Source of the DNA: Amycolatopsis kentuckyensis
GTDB taxonomy: Bacteria > Actinomycetota > Actinomycetes > Mycobacteriales > Pseudonocardiaceae
Reading direction: 5' to 3'
Assembly: GCF_002155975.1 (NCBI RefSeq)
Contig: NZ_MUMI01000313.1
Span: forward strand, 1 to 64,000
DNA length: 64,000 nucleotides
The first letter of the stretch is position 1. Every line of letters starts with the position of its first letter. The position numbers and the translations under genes were made by a program. The notes under the pieces were generated by a model. The model made no database searches. It worked only from the letters and a program-made list of their open reading frames with translations, and was not told the origin of the DNA. Shown here one piece after another: positions 33,868-41,814 of the stretch.

Positions 33868-34199
33868 ACCCGGGCATCAAGCGCCGGTGGGTCGAAGCCC
33901 TTCGCAGCGGCGACTACCGACAGGGGACCGGCCAGCTCAGCCGCGATGACAAGTTCTGCTGCCTGGGCGTGCTCTGCGACGTCGCAGTCAAGTCCGGCGT
34001 CACGGTCAGCACCAAGACCGACGACAGGTCGACCGGTTACGACAACAGTTTCGTCTTCCTTCCGCCGCGAGTTCAGGAGTGGGCAGGGTTGCCGGAAAAC
34101 GACCCGAATATCGCCGTCGCAAACACCTGGCTTAGCAGCCTGAACGACGACGGAGCCAGCTTCGCAGAGATCGCCGACCTGATCGACGAACACCTGTAG
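33864..34199 (+). CDS. Conserved phage protein, function unknown
   Basis: The protein has 111 residues. 'RRWVEALRSGDYRQGTGQLSRDDKFCCLGVLCDVAVKSG ... NDDGASFAEIADLIDEHL' matches a very widespread phage/bacterial hypothetical family (WVxALRSGxYxQG...FCCLGVLC). Its function is unknown. Confidence 0.8.
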   Translation: MNPGIKRRWVEALRSGDYRQGTGQLSRDDKFCCLGVLCDVAVKSGVTVSTKTDDRSTGYDNSFVFLPPRVQEWAGLPENDPNIAVANTWLSSLNDDGASFAEIADLIDEHL

Positions 34200-34205
34200 G
34201 CCGCT

Positions 34206-34535
34206 GTGACCATCCGCATCTACGTCCGTGACAATCAGCCCGGCGTACACAGGCAGATCCTCGAAGCGATCCCGCAGCCGTATCACCGGCAGATCGACGA
34301 CGTCATCTGCGTCAAACGGTCGGAAATCCCGAAGGCCGCCGACTTTGTGTTGCACTGCGGCCATGGCCGGCCGACGACCGCTGCGGAAGGGTTCGCCGCG
34401 ACGCGAGGGACGTTCCTGGTGTGTATGCCGGAAGCGACGTCATGGTTTCAGGAGAAGTTCGCGGCGAAGGTCGCGGCCGGCGCGGACGTGGTCGTCCTTG
34501 ACGCCGGGCTCCACAAAGTCTTGAGGGTGATCTAG
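34206..34535 (+). CDS. Phage protein, function unknown
   Basis: 109 residues from GTG 34206. Alternating beta/alpha segments ('IRIYVRDNQPGVHRQILEAI', 'TRGTFLVCMPEATSWFQEKFAAKVAAGADVVVLDAG') suggest a Rossmann-like small domain. No family is recognised. Confidence 0.65.
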   Translation: MTIRIYVRDNQPGVHRQILEAIPQPYHRQIDDVICVKRSEIPKAADFVLHCGHGRPTTAAEGFAATRGTFLVCMPEATSWFQEKFAAKVAAGADVVVLDAGLHKVLRVI

Positions 34536-34730
34536 ATGGACTACGAGTATTTCAGAGACTACCCGGCCCTGAATAGCGTCTGGCGCTATCGGCCAGGAGA
34601 AGAGCGCGGCGATTGCCGCAATGAGGACTCCAACGGGTGGCACCGAGCCTGCACGACTCGAAGATCCTGGGATGAAGAGGGCTTCATTCCCTGGCCGTAC
34701 GAGTCTCTTCCGGATTGGGCGAAGTCATGA
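34536..34730 (+). CDS. Small phage protein
   Basis: 64 residues, rich in Tyr/Trp/Arg (MDYEYFRDYPALNSVWRYRPG). It starts directly after the previous stop, and its own stop overlaps the next ATG. Confidence 0.58.
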   Translation: MDYEYFRDYPALNSVWRYRPGEERGDCRNEDSNGWHRACTTRRSWDEEGFIPWPYESLPDWAKS

Positions 34731-34924
34731 ACCTCTTCCCGCACGCGAAAGACGTCGTGCAAATCACCGGCCATCCCCGCCATCAAGGCTGCGATCTTCA
34801 CGGCATGGTCGGCTTCGTCGACTTCGTGGAAGACCAGGTCGTGACGCTGCATTTGGATAACGCTAACTGCGGCATCCGCGCCGCGGTGGATGACCTCGAC
34901 GTTCTCTATCGAACCAGGTGGTGA
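34727..34924 (+). CDS. Small phage protein, SH3-barrel-like
   Basis: 65 residues. 'KDVVQITGHPRHQGCDLHGMVGFVDFVEDQVVTLHLD' has the strand pattern of a KOW/SH3-like barrel. Inferred only. Confidence 0.55.
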   Translation: MNLFPHAKDVVQITGHPRHQGCDLHGMVGFVDFVEDQVVTLHLDNANCGIRAAVDDLDVLYRTRW

Positions 34925-35025
34925 CAGCAATGGGTGCATGGAAAGACGCGAAGAAGAAGGTCGAAGAGATCATCAAGGAAGAGATCGACGACAAGCGTCA
35001 GGCCGGCAAGGAGGGCAAGAACTGA
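34921..35025 (+). CDS. Highly charged mini-protein
   Basis: 34 residues from GTG 34921 (GTGA overlap); ATG 34930 is an alternative. A Lys/Glu helix (WKDAKKKVEEIIKEEIDDKR). The stop shares one base with the next start. Confidence 0.45.
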   Translation: MTAMGAWKDAKKKVEEIIKEEIDDKRQAGKEGKN

Positions 35026-35699
35026 TGTCGCAAGATATCAAGCGCGAACGCGAAGCCGTCGTCCGCGTGGGCAGTCGGCACGGTATCCACCTGTACGACG
35101 GCGACACGGCGATCGGCACGATGCTGACCGTCGAATGGGACAGCCGCGTGGTCACGGCGTTCAAGGATGCCAAGTACTACCGCGACATGGCGGTAGGCGA
35201 CCATCGGCGCGTCGCCGAGCTGACGGCAGAACTGCGCAACGTGAACGCCAAGCTCGCCGAAGCCAACGACGCCCTGGAACGGGCGGGGCGTCGTGACCCC
35301 CGCGTTCAGCGCGTCTTCGACTGGCTGGACCGCAAGGAAGCCACGATCCGCGACCGCGTCAACTTCGCCATCGCGCCGGCCGACGGCTTCAGCGACCTTG
35401 GCGCCATCGAGTCGCGGGCGGCGAAGCTCCGGCACGCACAGTACGACAGCAAGCTGCTCGGCGAACTCCGCGGGTTGTTGGCACCGGCGACCGAAGACGT
35501 CCAGCCGTCTGTGCGGTACTGGCGATGTGGTTGTGGCTACTTCTACCGTCAGCTTCCTGGACGCGAACTTGAGGCCGCGGAACGCGGTGACAAGCTGTGG
35601 AAGCCGTCGCCGTTCAAGACGTTCGAAGGCATGAACGAGGACTCCTGCGACGTCCAGGAGCTGACCTACGCAGGGCTGACCAAGGCCATGACGTCATGA
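35025..35699 (+). CDS. Phage protein with coiled coil and Cys pair
   Basis: The protein has 224 residues. A helical/coiled-coil centre (about 55-95, RRVAELTAELRNVNAKLAEANDALERAGRRD) precedes a C-terminal 'YWRCGCGYFYRQLPG' Cys pair and 'GMNEDSCDVQELTY'. Function unknown. Confidence 0.62.
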   Translation: MSQDIKREREAVVRVGSRHGIHLYDGDTAIGTMLTVEWDSRVVTAFKDAKYYRDMAVGDHRRVAELTAELRNVNAKLAEANDALERAGRRDPRVQRVFDWLDRKEATIRDRVNFAIAPADGFSDLGAIESRAAKLRHAQYDSKLLGELRGLLAPATEDVQPSVRYWRCGCGYFYRQLPGRELEAAERGDKLWKPSPFKTFEGMNEDSCDVQELTYAGLTKAMTS

Positions 35700-36103
35700 A
35701 GCCACTGACGCCGAAGCAGCGGCAGACACTCAGCCTCGCCGCCGATGGCGCCTCCTACGCCGAGATTGCCGCCGCGCTTGGTATCCCCGCCTTGACCGTC
35801 CGGGAACGCATGAAGGCCATCTACCGCATCTACGGCGTCAACAGGCGCACCGAGGCGGTCCTGACTGCGATTGAACGCGGTGATCTGCTAGCCGACAACG
35901 GTTCGAAGACGCCGACGCCGACAAACATCCGCATGTCGCAGGATGGCGCAGTGGCCGTCTACGAGCCGAAAGGGCCGTCGCGCCCGCGGCCGTGGAAGGT
36001 TGTTCACGCCGCCGGCGACTACATGTTCCTGCAGCGGCTGATGCAGCAAGACGTCGCCGGCTGGGAAGTCCTTTACAACCACAACCATCAGGGCGCGGCA
36101 TGA
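35696..36103 (+). CDS. LuxR-type helix-turn-helix phage regulator
   Basis: The protein has 135 residues. The N-terminal GerE/LuxR HTH is 'LTPKQRQTLSLAADGASYAEIAAALGIPALTVRERMKAIYRIYGVNRRTEAVLTA' (about 4-58). The C-terminal half (RPWKVVHAAGDYMFLQRLMQQDVAGWEVLY) is a small unknown domain. No receiver domain is present. Confidence 0.78.
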   Translation: MKPLTPKQRQTLSLAADGASYAEIAAALGIPALTVRERMKAIYRIYGVNRRTEAVLTAIERGDLLADNGSKTPTPTNIRMSQDGAVAVYEPKGPSRPRPWKVVHAAGDYMFLQRLMQQDVAGWEVLYNHNHQGAA

Positions 36104-36387
36104 CTGACGACCTCACATGGGCGCCGCCACCGCCCGTCAACCGCGGCGGCCGGCGACCCAGCCAGGAATGGTTCGACATCGCCGCCAAGCTGCGCCAGAA
36201 GCCGGGGGAGTGGGCGATCGTCAAGTCGGCGAAGTCGCCGTCGAACGCCTCCGACATCGCGATGCGCATCCGCCGCGGCGGCATCGAAGCATTCGCGCCG
36301 GCAGACACCTTCGAGGCAACCAGCCGCAGCGACGGCGGGGACATGTTCGTCGTGTACGCCCGGTACGTGGAGGTTGACGGTGCTTGA
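36100..36387 (+). CDS. Phage protein, function unknown
   Basis: 95 residues. 'NRGGRRPSQEWFDIAAKLRQKPGEWAIVKSAKSPSNASDIAMRIRRGGIEAFAPADTFEATSR' is a known recurring actinophage pattern without assigned role. Confidence 0.68.
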   Translation: MTDDLTWAPPPPVNRGGRRPSQEWFDIAAKLRQKPGEWAIVKSAKSPSNASDIAMRIRRGGIEAFAPADTFEATSRSDGGDMFVVYARYVEVDGA

Positions 36388-36583
36388 GCTGACCGAGCCG
36401 CAAGTCGTCGACAGCGGCACTGGCGGCAAATTCGAGATGGTCCACCTGGTCTGCGACTGCGACGAAACCAAGTCGCTGTGCGGCGTCGACGTCGCGGTAG
36501 ACGTCGACAGTAGCGATCCGGAAGACGAATGCGTCGTCTGTCAAGACTTGCAGCAGTTCGACTGCGAACGCTGCGGTGAATAG
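36380..36583 (+). CDS. Small Cys-rich phage protein
   Basis: 67 residues from GTG 36380 (8-base overlap). 'HLVCDCDETKSLCGVDV ... DECVVCQDLQQFDCERCGE' carries eight Cys, consistent with a zinc knuckle. Confidence 0.68.
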   Translation: MLELTEPQVVDSGTGGKFEMVHLVCDCDETKSLCGVDVAVDVDSSDPEDECVVCQDLQQFDCERCGE

Positions 36584-36592
36584 GAGGACGTG

Positions 36593-36775
36593 ATGAAACG
36601 CATCCTCGCCATCGCGGCCGCCGCAGCCGCCATCTGGTGGCTCGCCGTGAAAGTCCTGCAGCAGATCGACCGCGCCGACCGGTCGCCATTGGACGACCGC
36701 CTCGACGAGATCCAGCCGTTCTGGCTTGACGCAGACGACCAGGCGTACCGGGAAGCCGTGGAGCGTGGAGGATGA
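36593..36775 (+). CDS. Small membrane-anchored phage protein
   Basis: 60 residues from ATG 36593 behind AGGAGG. One N-terminal transmembrane helix and an acidic soluble tail. Its end overlaps the next ATG. Confidence 0.62.
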   Translation: MKRILAIAAAAAAIWWLAVKVLQQIDRADRSPLDDRLDEIQPFWLDADDQAYREAVERGG

Positions 36776-37503
36776 GGGAAAACTACGGCAGGAAGACGCA
36801 CTGGGTCGACGCAACGCCAGTTCGCGATCACGTCAACAGGCTGCGCGAGTTCGGCATGGGCACGCCGACGATCGCCCGCGTGGCTGGCGTGCACGTGTCG
36901 GTGGTTCAACACCTGATCTGGGGCCGACCGTATGCCAAGCTCGAACCGGCGCAGAACATCCACAAGCTGCTCGCCCGGCGCCTGTTGCGCGTAGAGCCGA
37001 AGCTGGCCAACTGCAGCCCAATGGCGCTCGTCTCAGGTGTCGGACCTCGGCGACGGCTGCAGGGGCTCATTGCCGACGGCTGGTCGCCATCGGAGATCGC
37101 TCGACACCTCGACGTCGACAAGGTTCTGATCCACCGCTACCTCAAGGCTGACCGTGTCGCGGCAAAGACAGCCATCGAGATCTGCAAGCTGTCTGAAGCC
37201 CTGGCCAATGTCGACCCGCCGCGGGCGACGCGTTACGACAAGCAGAATTACACGAAGGCCAAGAATAGCGCGGTGCGTCATGGCTGGGTGACGGCACTGG
37301 CGTGGGACGACATCGACGATCCAGACGAAGAGGCGCCCGCCGGATATCAACCACGTAAGGGCAACGAACGCTTCGACTGGGACGACGTTGAACACTTCCG
37401 GCGGTTCGGCATGAGCGACGCAAGGATCGCCAACTCACTCGGCGTAAGCGTCAACACCATCAAGGACTACGAGAGAAGAAGGCGTAATGACGCAGCAGCC
37501 TGA
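36772..37503 (+). CDS. Multi-HTH phage DNA-binding protein
   Basis: The protein has 243 residues. Three HTH-like segments: 'MGTPTIARVAGVHVSVVQHLIWG' (about 29-51), 'WSPSEIARHLDVDKVLIHRYLK' (about 104-125) and 'MSDARIANSLGVSVNTIKDYERR' (about 214-236). It resembles actinobacterial HTH proteins that recruit to promoters by several weak domains. It overlaps the next gene by 17 bases. Confidence 0.75.
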   Translation: MRENYGRKTHWVDATPVRDHVNRLREFGMGTPTIARVAGVHVSVVQHLIWGRPYAKLEPAQNIHKLLARRLLRVEPKLANCSPMALVSGVGPRRRLQGLIADGWSPSEIARHLDVDKVLIHRYLKADRVAAKTAIEICKLSEALANVDPPRATRYDKQNYTKAKNSAVRHGWVTALAWDDIDDPDEEAPAGYQPRKGNERFDWDDVEHFRRFGMSDARIANSLGVSVNTIKDYERRRRNDAAA

Positions 37504-37864
37504 AACCAAGAGCTCCGGTGTCCGTGACAGCTTCGCCGGCGGAGGCGTCCGCGACGCCGAGGCGGGCAAGCCGCGGTTCGACCTGCTCCGCCCGGTCAAC
37601 GTGCCATACCAGTCGCAGATGCTGACCCGCTTCGCCGCTCTGATGGGCCGCGGCGCCGGCTACTACGGCGATCGCAACTGGGAGCAGATGTCCGACGCTG
37701 CCGCGCTCTCTCGCTTCCGATCGAGCGCGGCGCGCCACTTCGAGCAGTGGTTCGCCGGTGAACACGACGAGGATCACGCGGCAGCGGTGTTCTTCAATAT
37801 CACCGGCGCCGAGTACGTGCAAGGAATCCAAGACGGACTGTGGCTGCCCCTGGAGGTCGGCTAG
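37487..37864 (+). CDS. DUF5664 dATP/dGTP diphosphohydrolase-like protein
   Basis: The protein has 125 residues. 'DAEAGKPRFDLLRPVNVPYQSQMLTRFAALMGRGAGYYGDRNWE' and 'RHFEQWFAGEHDEDHAAAVFFNITGAEYV' follow the DUF5664 pattern, annotated as dATP/dGTP diphosphohydrolase N-terminal domain. The acidic helix pair could coordinate metal for NTP hydrolysis. Its likely job is shaping the dNTP pool during replication. Confidence 0.72.
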   Translation: MTQQPETKSSGVRDSFAGGGVRDAEAGKPRFDLLRPVNVPYQSQMLTRFAALMGRGAGYYGDRNWEQMSDAAALSRFRSSAARHFEQWFAGEHDEDHAAAVFFNITGAEYVQGIQDGLWLPLEVG

Positions 37865-38308
37865 TTGGCGCCTCGTAAGGGCTTTCGTCACAGCGCGGAG
37901 ACGCGTGCGAAGATGTCAGCAGCGAGAAAAGGTAGAAGGTTCTCCGACAAGCACAAGGCTGCATTATCAGCTGCGTCAAAAGGAAGACCAAAGACTCGAA
38001 AGACTCTGCAGTGCGGGAACTGCGGGAAGCTTTTCGAAGGAACCGCCAGGGCAAAGTTCTGCTCAGTCAGTTGCGGCCGGGGGTTCAGGGGAACAACCCT
38101 CATGAGATCACCCGCCTTTGCGCACTTCGACAAGCTCTGCGCAATCTGCCAGAGGGATACGGAAATTGTTGGAGATCACGATCATTCGACAGGTAGACCA
38201 CGGGGGATCTTGTGTCGAACGTGCAACCTGGCCGTCGGCAACCTCAGAGATGATCCAGCGCTCGCATTGCGAGCCGCTGAGTACTTAAGACAATCGAAAG
38301 AAGCCTAA
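37865..38308 (+). CDS. Homing endonuclease: NUMOD3 motifs plus endonuclease VII domain
   Basis: The protein has 147 residues from TTG 37865, directly after the previous stop. Two NUMOD3-like DNA-binding motifs (HSAETRAKMSAARKGR, SDKHKAALSAASKGR) and two CxxC pairs precede the His-Me core 'CAICQRDTEIVGDHDHSTGRPRGILCRTCNLAVGNLRDD'. Codon use is less GC-biased than its neighbours, as expected for a mobile freestanding endonuclease. Confidence 0.85.
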   Translation: MAPRKGFRHSAETRAKMSAARKGRRFSDKHKAALSAASKGRPKTRKTLQCGNCGKLFEGTARAKFCSVSCGRGFRGTTLMRSPAFAHFDKLCAICQRDTEIVGDHDHSTGRPRGILCRTCNLAVGNLRDDPALALRAAEYLRQSKEA

Positions 38309-38309
38309 A

Positions 38310-38633
38310 ATGCTCCTTTACGTCAGTGGGCAAATGTCCAATATGCCCGAACATAACTTCCCCGCCTTCTTCGAGGCTGAGCGCCAGCTGGTCGCGGCCG
38401 GCTACGAGGTGCTGAACCCGGCGCAGCAAGGCATCATCGACGGCTGGGAGTGGAAAGACTACCTGAAGCATGACCTTCAGGACGTCCTGAAGGCTGACGG
38501 CATCGCCACCCTTCGCGGCTGGCGGAAAAGCCGTGGCGCTCGCCTCGAAGTCCACGTTGGCACGCAGCTCGGGCTGACCGTACAGACCGTGGCATGCTGG
38601 GCGCGGATGGCCGAGTTGGCGGTGCCGGCATGA
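38310..38633 (+). CDS. DUF4406 protein (nucleoside deoxyribosyltransferase-like)
   Basis: The protein has 107 residues. 'LLYVSGQMSNMPEHNFPAFFEAERQLVAAGYEVLNPAQ' and 'GIATLRGWRKSRGARLEVHVGTQLGL' are the DUF4406 signature (VSGPMSG...NPAE...GW..S.GA..E...A). The fold resembles nucleoside 2-deoxyribosyltransferases. Substrate unproven. Confidence 0.82.
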   Translation: MLLYVSGQMSNMPEHNFPAFFEAERQLVAAGYEVLNPAQQGIIDGWEWKDYLKHDLQDVLKADGIATLRGWRKSRGARLEVHVGTQLGLTVQTVACWARMAELAVPA

Positions 38634-39019
38634 AGCGCATCTGGTTCCTCCGCAATGGCAACCACCTGTGCGAAGGGCTTGCCGGGCAGGCCAGCGACGA
38701 GTACGGCCACAAGACGTACTTCCTACGCGTGCCGTTCGGTGTGGTCGTGCTTCAGGGCAAGGCGTACACCTTCGACGAGATCCTAGCCGAAGAAGACGGC
38801 GACTTCCTGATGGCCGAATCGTTGTGGCGCGAGTTCGACAGCTGCCGGCGGATGGACGGCCTGGCCGCGATGTCGAAGTGGGCTGTCGTCGACGGCGACC
38901 TGCTCGAGCCGTGGCCGACCGAAGAGATCGCCCGCGACGAACTGCAACACTTCTATAGCGAGAACGCCAGGCTGCTGCGATGGGAAGACGAATTCGGCTG
39001 GGTGGACGCCGGTGTCTGA
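38630..39019 (+). CDS. Phage protein, function unknown
   Basis: 129 residues from ATG 38630 (ATGA overlap). Beta-rich start (IWFLRNGNHLCEGLAGQ), acidic centre. No domain recognised. Confidence 0.62.
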   Translation: MKRIWFLRNGNHLCEGLAGQASDEYGHKTYFLRVPFGVVVLQGKAYTFDEILAEEDGDFLMAESLWREFDSCRRMDGLAAMSKWAVVDGDLLEPWPTEEIARDELQHFYSENARLLRWEDEFGWVDAGV

Positions 39020-39182
39020 ACCACTGCCAGCCATCGAATACCCGTGCGCGCATTGCGGCACCGAAACCGGCTCCGACGTCATGACGTGGTGCAGCGCCAA
39101 ATGTCAGCAGGCTTGGCGGGTGGCGCAGGAGGTAATCCGCATCCGCGAAAACCTGGCGAAGTCGAAGGAGGTCTCGACGTGA
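39012..39182 (+). CDS. Small zinc-finger phage protein
   Basis: 56 residues from GTG 39012. '[26 protein letters not shown]' is a four-Cys zinc ribbon, and a helix follows. Overlaps both neighbours; it may assist the methyltransferase behind it. Confidence 0.62.
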   Translation: MSEPLPAIEYPCAHCGTETGSDVMTWCSAKCQQAWRVAQEVIRIRENLAKSKEVST

Positions 39183-40009
39183 TCCCAGATCTGTTCGCCG
39201 GACCCGGCGGATGGGACGTCGGCGCTCGCCTGGCTGGTTACCGCGGCGACATCTTCGGCATCGACATCAGCGAAGACGCCTGCGCCACTGCCAGGGCGGC
39301 AGGGCATCACCGCGTGCTGGCCGACGTGACGACGTACCCACTCGAAGAGTTCGATGGCTGCGACGGTCTGATCAACTCGGCGCCCTGTCCCGACTGGACG
39401 GTAGCTGGCAACGGTCTCGGCATGAACGGCAGGTCCGGCCCGCTGATTCTCCAGGGGTTGCGATGGGCACTGGCGCTACGACCGCGATGGACTGCCTGGG
39501 AATGCACGCCGGATCGACCGGTCTTGATGCAGTACAACCAGGACGCCGAAGTGCTGCGAGCCAACGGCTACAGCGTCTGGGTCGGGGTGCTCAACGCCTA
39601 CGACTACGGCGTGCCGCAGACGCGACGACGTGCAATCCTGATCGCCCGACGGGATGGCGTGATTGCCGTGCAACCCGCGCCTATTGCGCGGCGAAGCATG
39701 GCCGACGCACTGGGCTGGTCAGGCGCCACGTTCGTATCGAACTACGGCACCGGCGGCAATGCCAAGAAGCGCGGTAAGCGCGGGATGCACGAACCGGCGT
39801 ACACCATGACCGGGCGTTGTGGGCGGAACAAGTGGGAGTGGCCGGACGGCAGTCGTCGCAACCTCACGGTCGCCGAAGCTGGCATGTTGCAGGGCTTCCC
39901 TGCTGACTACCCGTGGCAGGGTGGCAGCACTTCACAGCAACAGCAAGTCGGTGACGCGGTTCCTCCGCCGCTGGCCGCGGCGATCCTCAAACCTCTTCTT
40001 ACAAGCTGA
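39179..40009 (+). CDS. C5-cytosine DNA methyltransferase
   Basis: The protein has 276 residues from GTG 39179. Motif I is '[12 protein letters not shown]' (4-15); motif IV is 'SAPCPDWT' with the catalytic Cys; motif VI is the 'AWECTP' Glu. Motif VIII is '[12 protein letters not shown]', motif IX '[13 protein letters not shown]' and motif X '[19 protein letters not shown]'. The variable target-recognition region is very short. No restriction gene is coupled, so it probably protects phage DNA from host enzymes. Confidence 0.9.
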   Translation: MIPDLFAGPGGWDVGARLAGYRGDIFGIDISEDACATARAAGHHRVLADVTTYPLEEFDGCDGLINSAPCPDWTVAGNGLGMNGRSGPLILQGLRWALALRPRWTAWECTPDRPVLMQYNQDAEVLRANGYSVWVGVLNAYDYGVPQTRRRAILIARRDGVIAVQPAPIARRSMADALGWSGATFVSNYGTGGNAKKRGKRGMHEPAYTMTGRCGRNKWEWPDGSRRNLTVAEAGMLQGFPADYPWQGGSTSQQQQVGDAVPPPLAAAILKPLLTS

Positions 40010-40024
40010 CGAGAAAGAAATCAG

Positions 40025-41272
40025 ATGACTGACCTCTACCTGGTCGCCACCGCCGCTGGACTGCGAGACGTCTACCTCGACTCGGCCGCGGCGACCGAGT
40101 CTGCGAAGGCTGCCGGCGGCGTGGTCGCCATGGTTCCGATCACCGCCGACTACCGCCCGTCGCCGACGCCCGTCGTACAGACGACCCGGTCGTTCTGGGT
40201 GCACTACAACAGCGTCGTCAAACCGGGCGACACGGCGATCCTCGACGACGTTGCCAAGCGCCGGTTGTACGTCTTGATGAACACCTGGGACAACTGGATG
40301 ACCGCCGAGCTGAAGAAGCGCAACCCGGCGCTCAAGTGTTTCGTCTACAAAGACTTGTCATCGACGCGGTCGTACGACACCAACCCGGTGGACCTGCTAC
40401 CAGCCGGCGTCCGCTACGCCGACGCGCCCGACGCGTGGTTCCTGAAGGACTCAAGCGGCCGGCGCATCGAGTACTCCGGCTACCCGGGTCACTGGCTGAT
40501 GGATGTCGGCAATGCCAGCTACCAGCAGGCGTGGGCGGCAAGCGTCCTCGCATCAGTCGTGAAGTACGGCTTCGATGGCGTGCTGATGGACAACGCGTTG
40601 TGGACGCGGACCGCCTACGGCGCCGCGACCGCCAAGTACGCCACCGACGCCGCGTTCCAGCAGGCGTACCAGTCGATGCTGGCCGCGATCAAGGCGAAAT
40701 TCGCCGACTCCGGCAAGCTGCTGCTGGCCAACCTGACGGACGCTCGAGTTGCGGCTGGACGTTGGGAGTCATACCTGCAGTACCTCGACGGCGCTTTCGA
40801 CGAGTGGTGGCTGACGTTCAGCGACACCAACCTGCTGTCGGAGTATGACGCCGGCTGGTCGCGAGTGGTCGGCGAGATCGAGAAGGCCGAGGCGGCCGGG
40901 AAGATCTGCCTGGTGCAGCCGCACTGCACACAGCGGGGGGCATGGCTGTACGCGTGGGCAAGCTATCTGATGGTCGCCGGCACGAAGGCCGCGATCGCCG
41001 AGATGGGGCAGACGGACGGCTACGGCCTGCCGACACCATGGCATCCAGAATACGACTGGAATCTCGGTGCGCCGCTCGGGCCGCGGGAGTCGGCCGGTAC
41101 GAACCTGTGGCGCCGGCGGTTCGCGAACGGCGTGGCGATCGTCAACTGCAACCGCACCGGTTCGGCGGCTGTCAACGTGCAGCTTGGCTGGACGTATCGC
41201 GATAGTTCTGGTAATGCCGTGACGGCAATCACGCTGGCGGGAACGTCCGGGATCGTTCTGAAGTCTTCGTAG
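40025..41272 (+). CDS. GHL15-like glycoside hydrolase in phage early region
   Basis: The protein has 415 residues. A short N-terminal module (1-45) precedes a TIM barrel resembling hypothetical glycosyl hydrolase family 15 (PF14885): 'RRLYVLMNTWDNWMTAELKKRNPALKCFVYKDLSS', 'YPGHWLMDVGNASYQQAWAASVLASVVKYGFDGVLMDNAL' (Asp pair), 'DGAFDEWWLTFSD'. A C-terminal beta domain ends 'GIVLKSS'. No signal peptide is seen. It may be virion- or cell-wall-directed; placement beside a methyltransferase is unexpected. Confidence 0.72.
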   Translation: MTDLYLVATAAGLRDVYLDSAAATESAKAAGGVVAMVPITADYRPSPTPVVQTTRSFWVHYNSVVKPGDTAILDDVAKRRLYVLMNTWDNWMTAELKKRNPALKCFVYKDLSSTRSYDTNPVDLLPAGVRYADAPDAWFLKDSSGRRIEYSGYPGHWLMDVGNASYQQAWAASVLASVVKYGFDGVLMDNALWTRTAYGAATAKYATDAAFQQAYQSMLAAIKAKFADSGKLLLANLTDARVAAGRWESYLQYLDGAFDEWWLTFSDTNLLSEYDAGWSRVVGEIEKAEAAGKICLVQPHCTQRGAWLYAWASYLMVAGTKAAIAEMGQTDGYGLPTPWHPEYDWNLGAPLGPRESAGTNLWRRRFANGVAIVNCNRTGSAAVNVQLGWTYRDSSGNAVTAITLAGTSGIVLKSS

Positions 41273-41322
41273 CCGCGTTTTCTGTCGGTACCCCTAGGTA
41301 GATTTGCGAGAAGAGGTGAAGT

Positions 41323-41814
41323 ATGACCAAGCGGCGTGATCCTGAAGCTAGATTCTGGGAGAAAGTCGATAGATCCGGCGATTGCTGGCTATGGACGAAG
41401 ACCACGAATCATGACGGGTACGGACGATTCTGGGTTGATCGCGTCGGCTACCTCGCGCACAGGTTCTCATACCAGCTTCGCCACGGCGAGATACCAAAGG
41501 GACTAGTGCTCGATCACCTATGCCGCGTGAGGACCTGCGTCAGGCCGGAACATCTTGAACCGAAGACGGACAGGGACAACATCCTTGCACCGGGGTCGCT
41601 GGCGCTGGCCAAGATCAATTCCGAGACGCCCGAGTGTCCGCGCGGTCATGCGCTGACGGAGCCGAACCTTATCCCGACGCAGCTCAAGAAGGGTAGCCGC
41701 GAGTGTCTCGCATGTAATAGAGCTCGCTCCTATTGCAGACGGCATCCCGAGGTGGAGCTCCTAAGTCTTTCACATCAGTATTACTCAAAAATCATGAGGG
41801 CGGCCGCGGCGTGA
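41323..41814 (+). CDS. HNH homing endonuclease
   Basis: The protein has 163 residues. 'CWLWTKTTNHDGYGRFWVD' is the usual N-terminal lead; 'LVLDHLCRVRTCVRPEHLEPKTDRDNIL' is the HNH_3 core. A C-terminal 'CPRGHALTEPN ... RECLACNRARSY' zinc tail follows. Lower GC than its neighbours; probably a freestanding mobile gene. Confidence 0.9.
   Translation: MTKRRDPEARFWEKVDRSGDCWLWTKTTNHDGYGRFWVDRVGYLAHRFSYQLRHGEIPKGLVLDHLCRVRTCVRPEHLEPKTDRDNILAPGSLALAKINSETPECPRGHALTEPNLIPTQLKKGSRECLACNRARSYCRRHPEVELLSLSHQYYSKIMRAAAA

Noticed and set aside
37487-37864. 2-aminoadenine (Z) genome pathway
   Set aside because: A DUF5664 protein alone is not enough; no PurZ-like adenylosuccinate synthetase or DatZ-type hydrolase is visible.
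39179-41814. Restriction-modification system (methyltransferase plus HNH)
   Set aside because: The HNH gene is separated by a glycosidase and has the homing-endonuclease layout (HNH_3 core, lower GC), so pairing is not supported.
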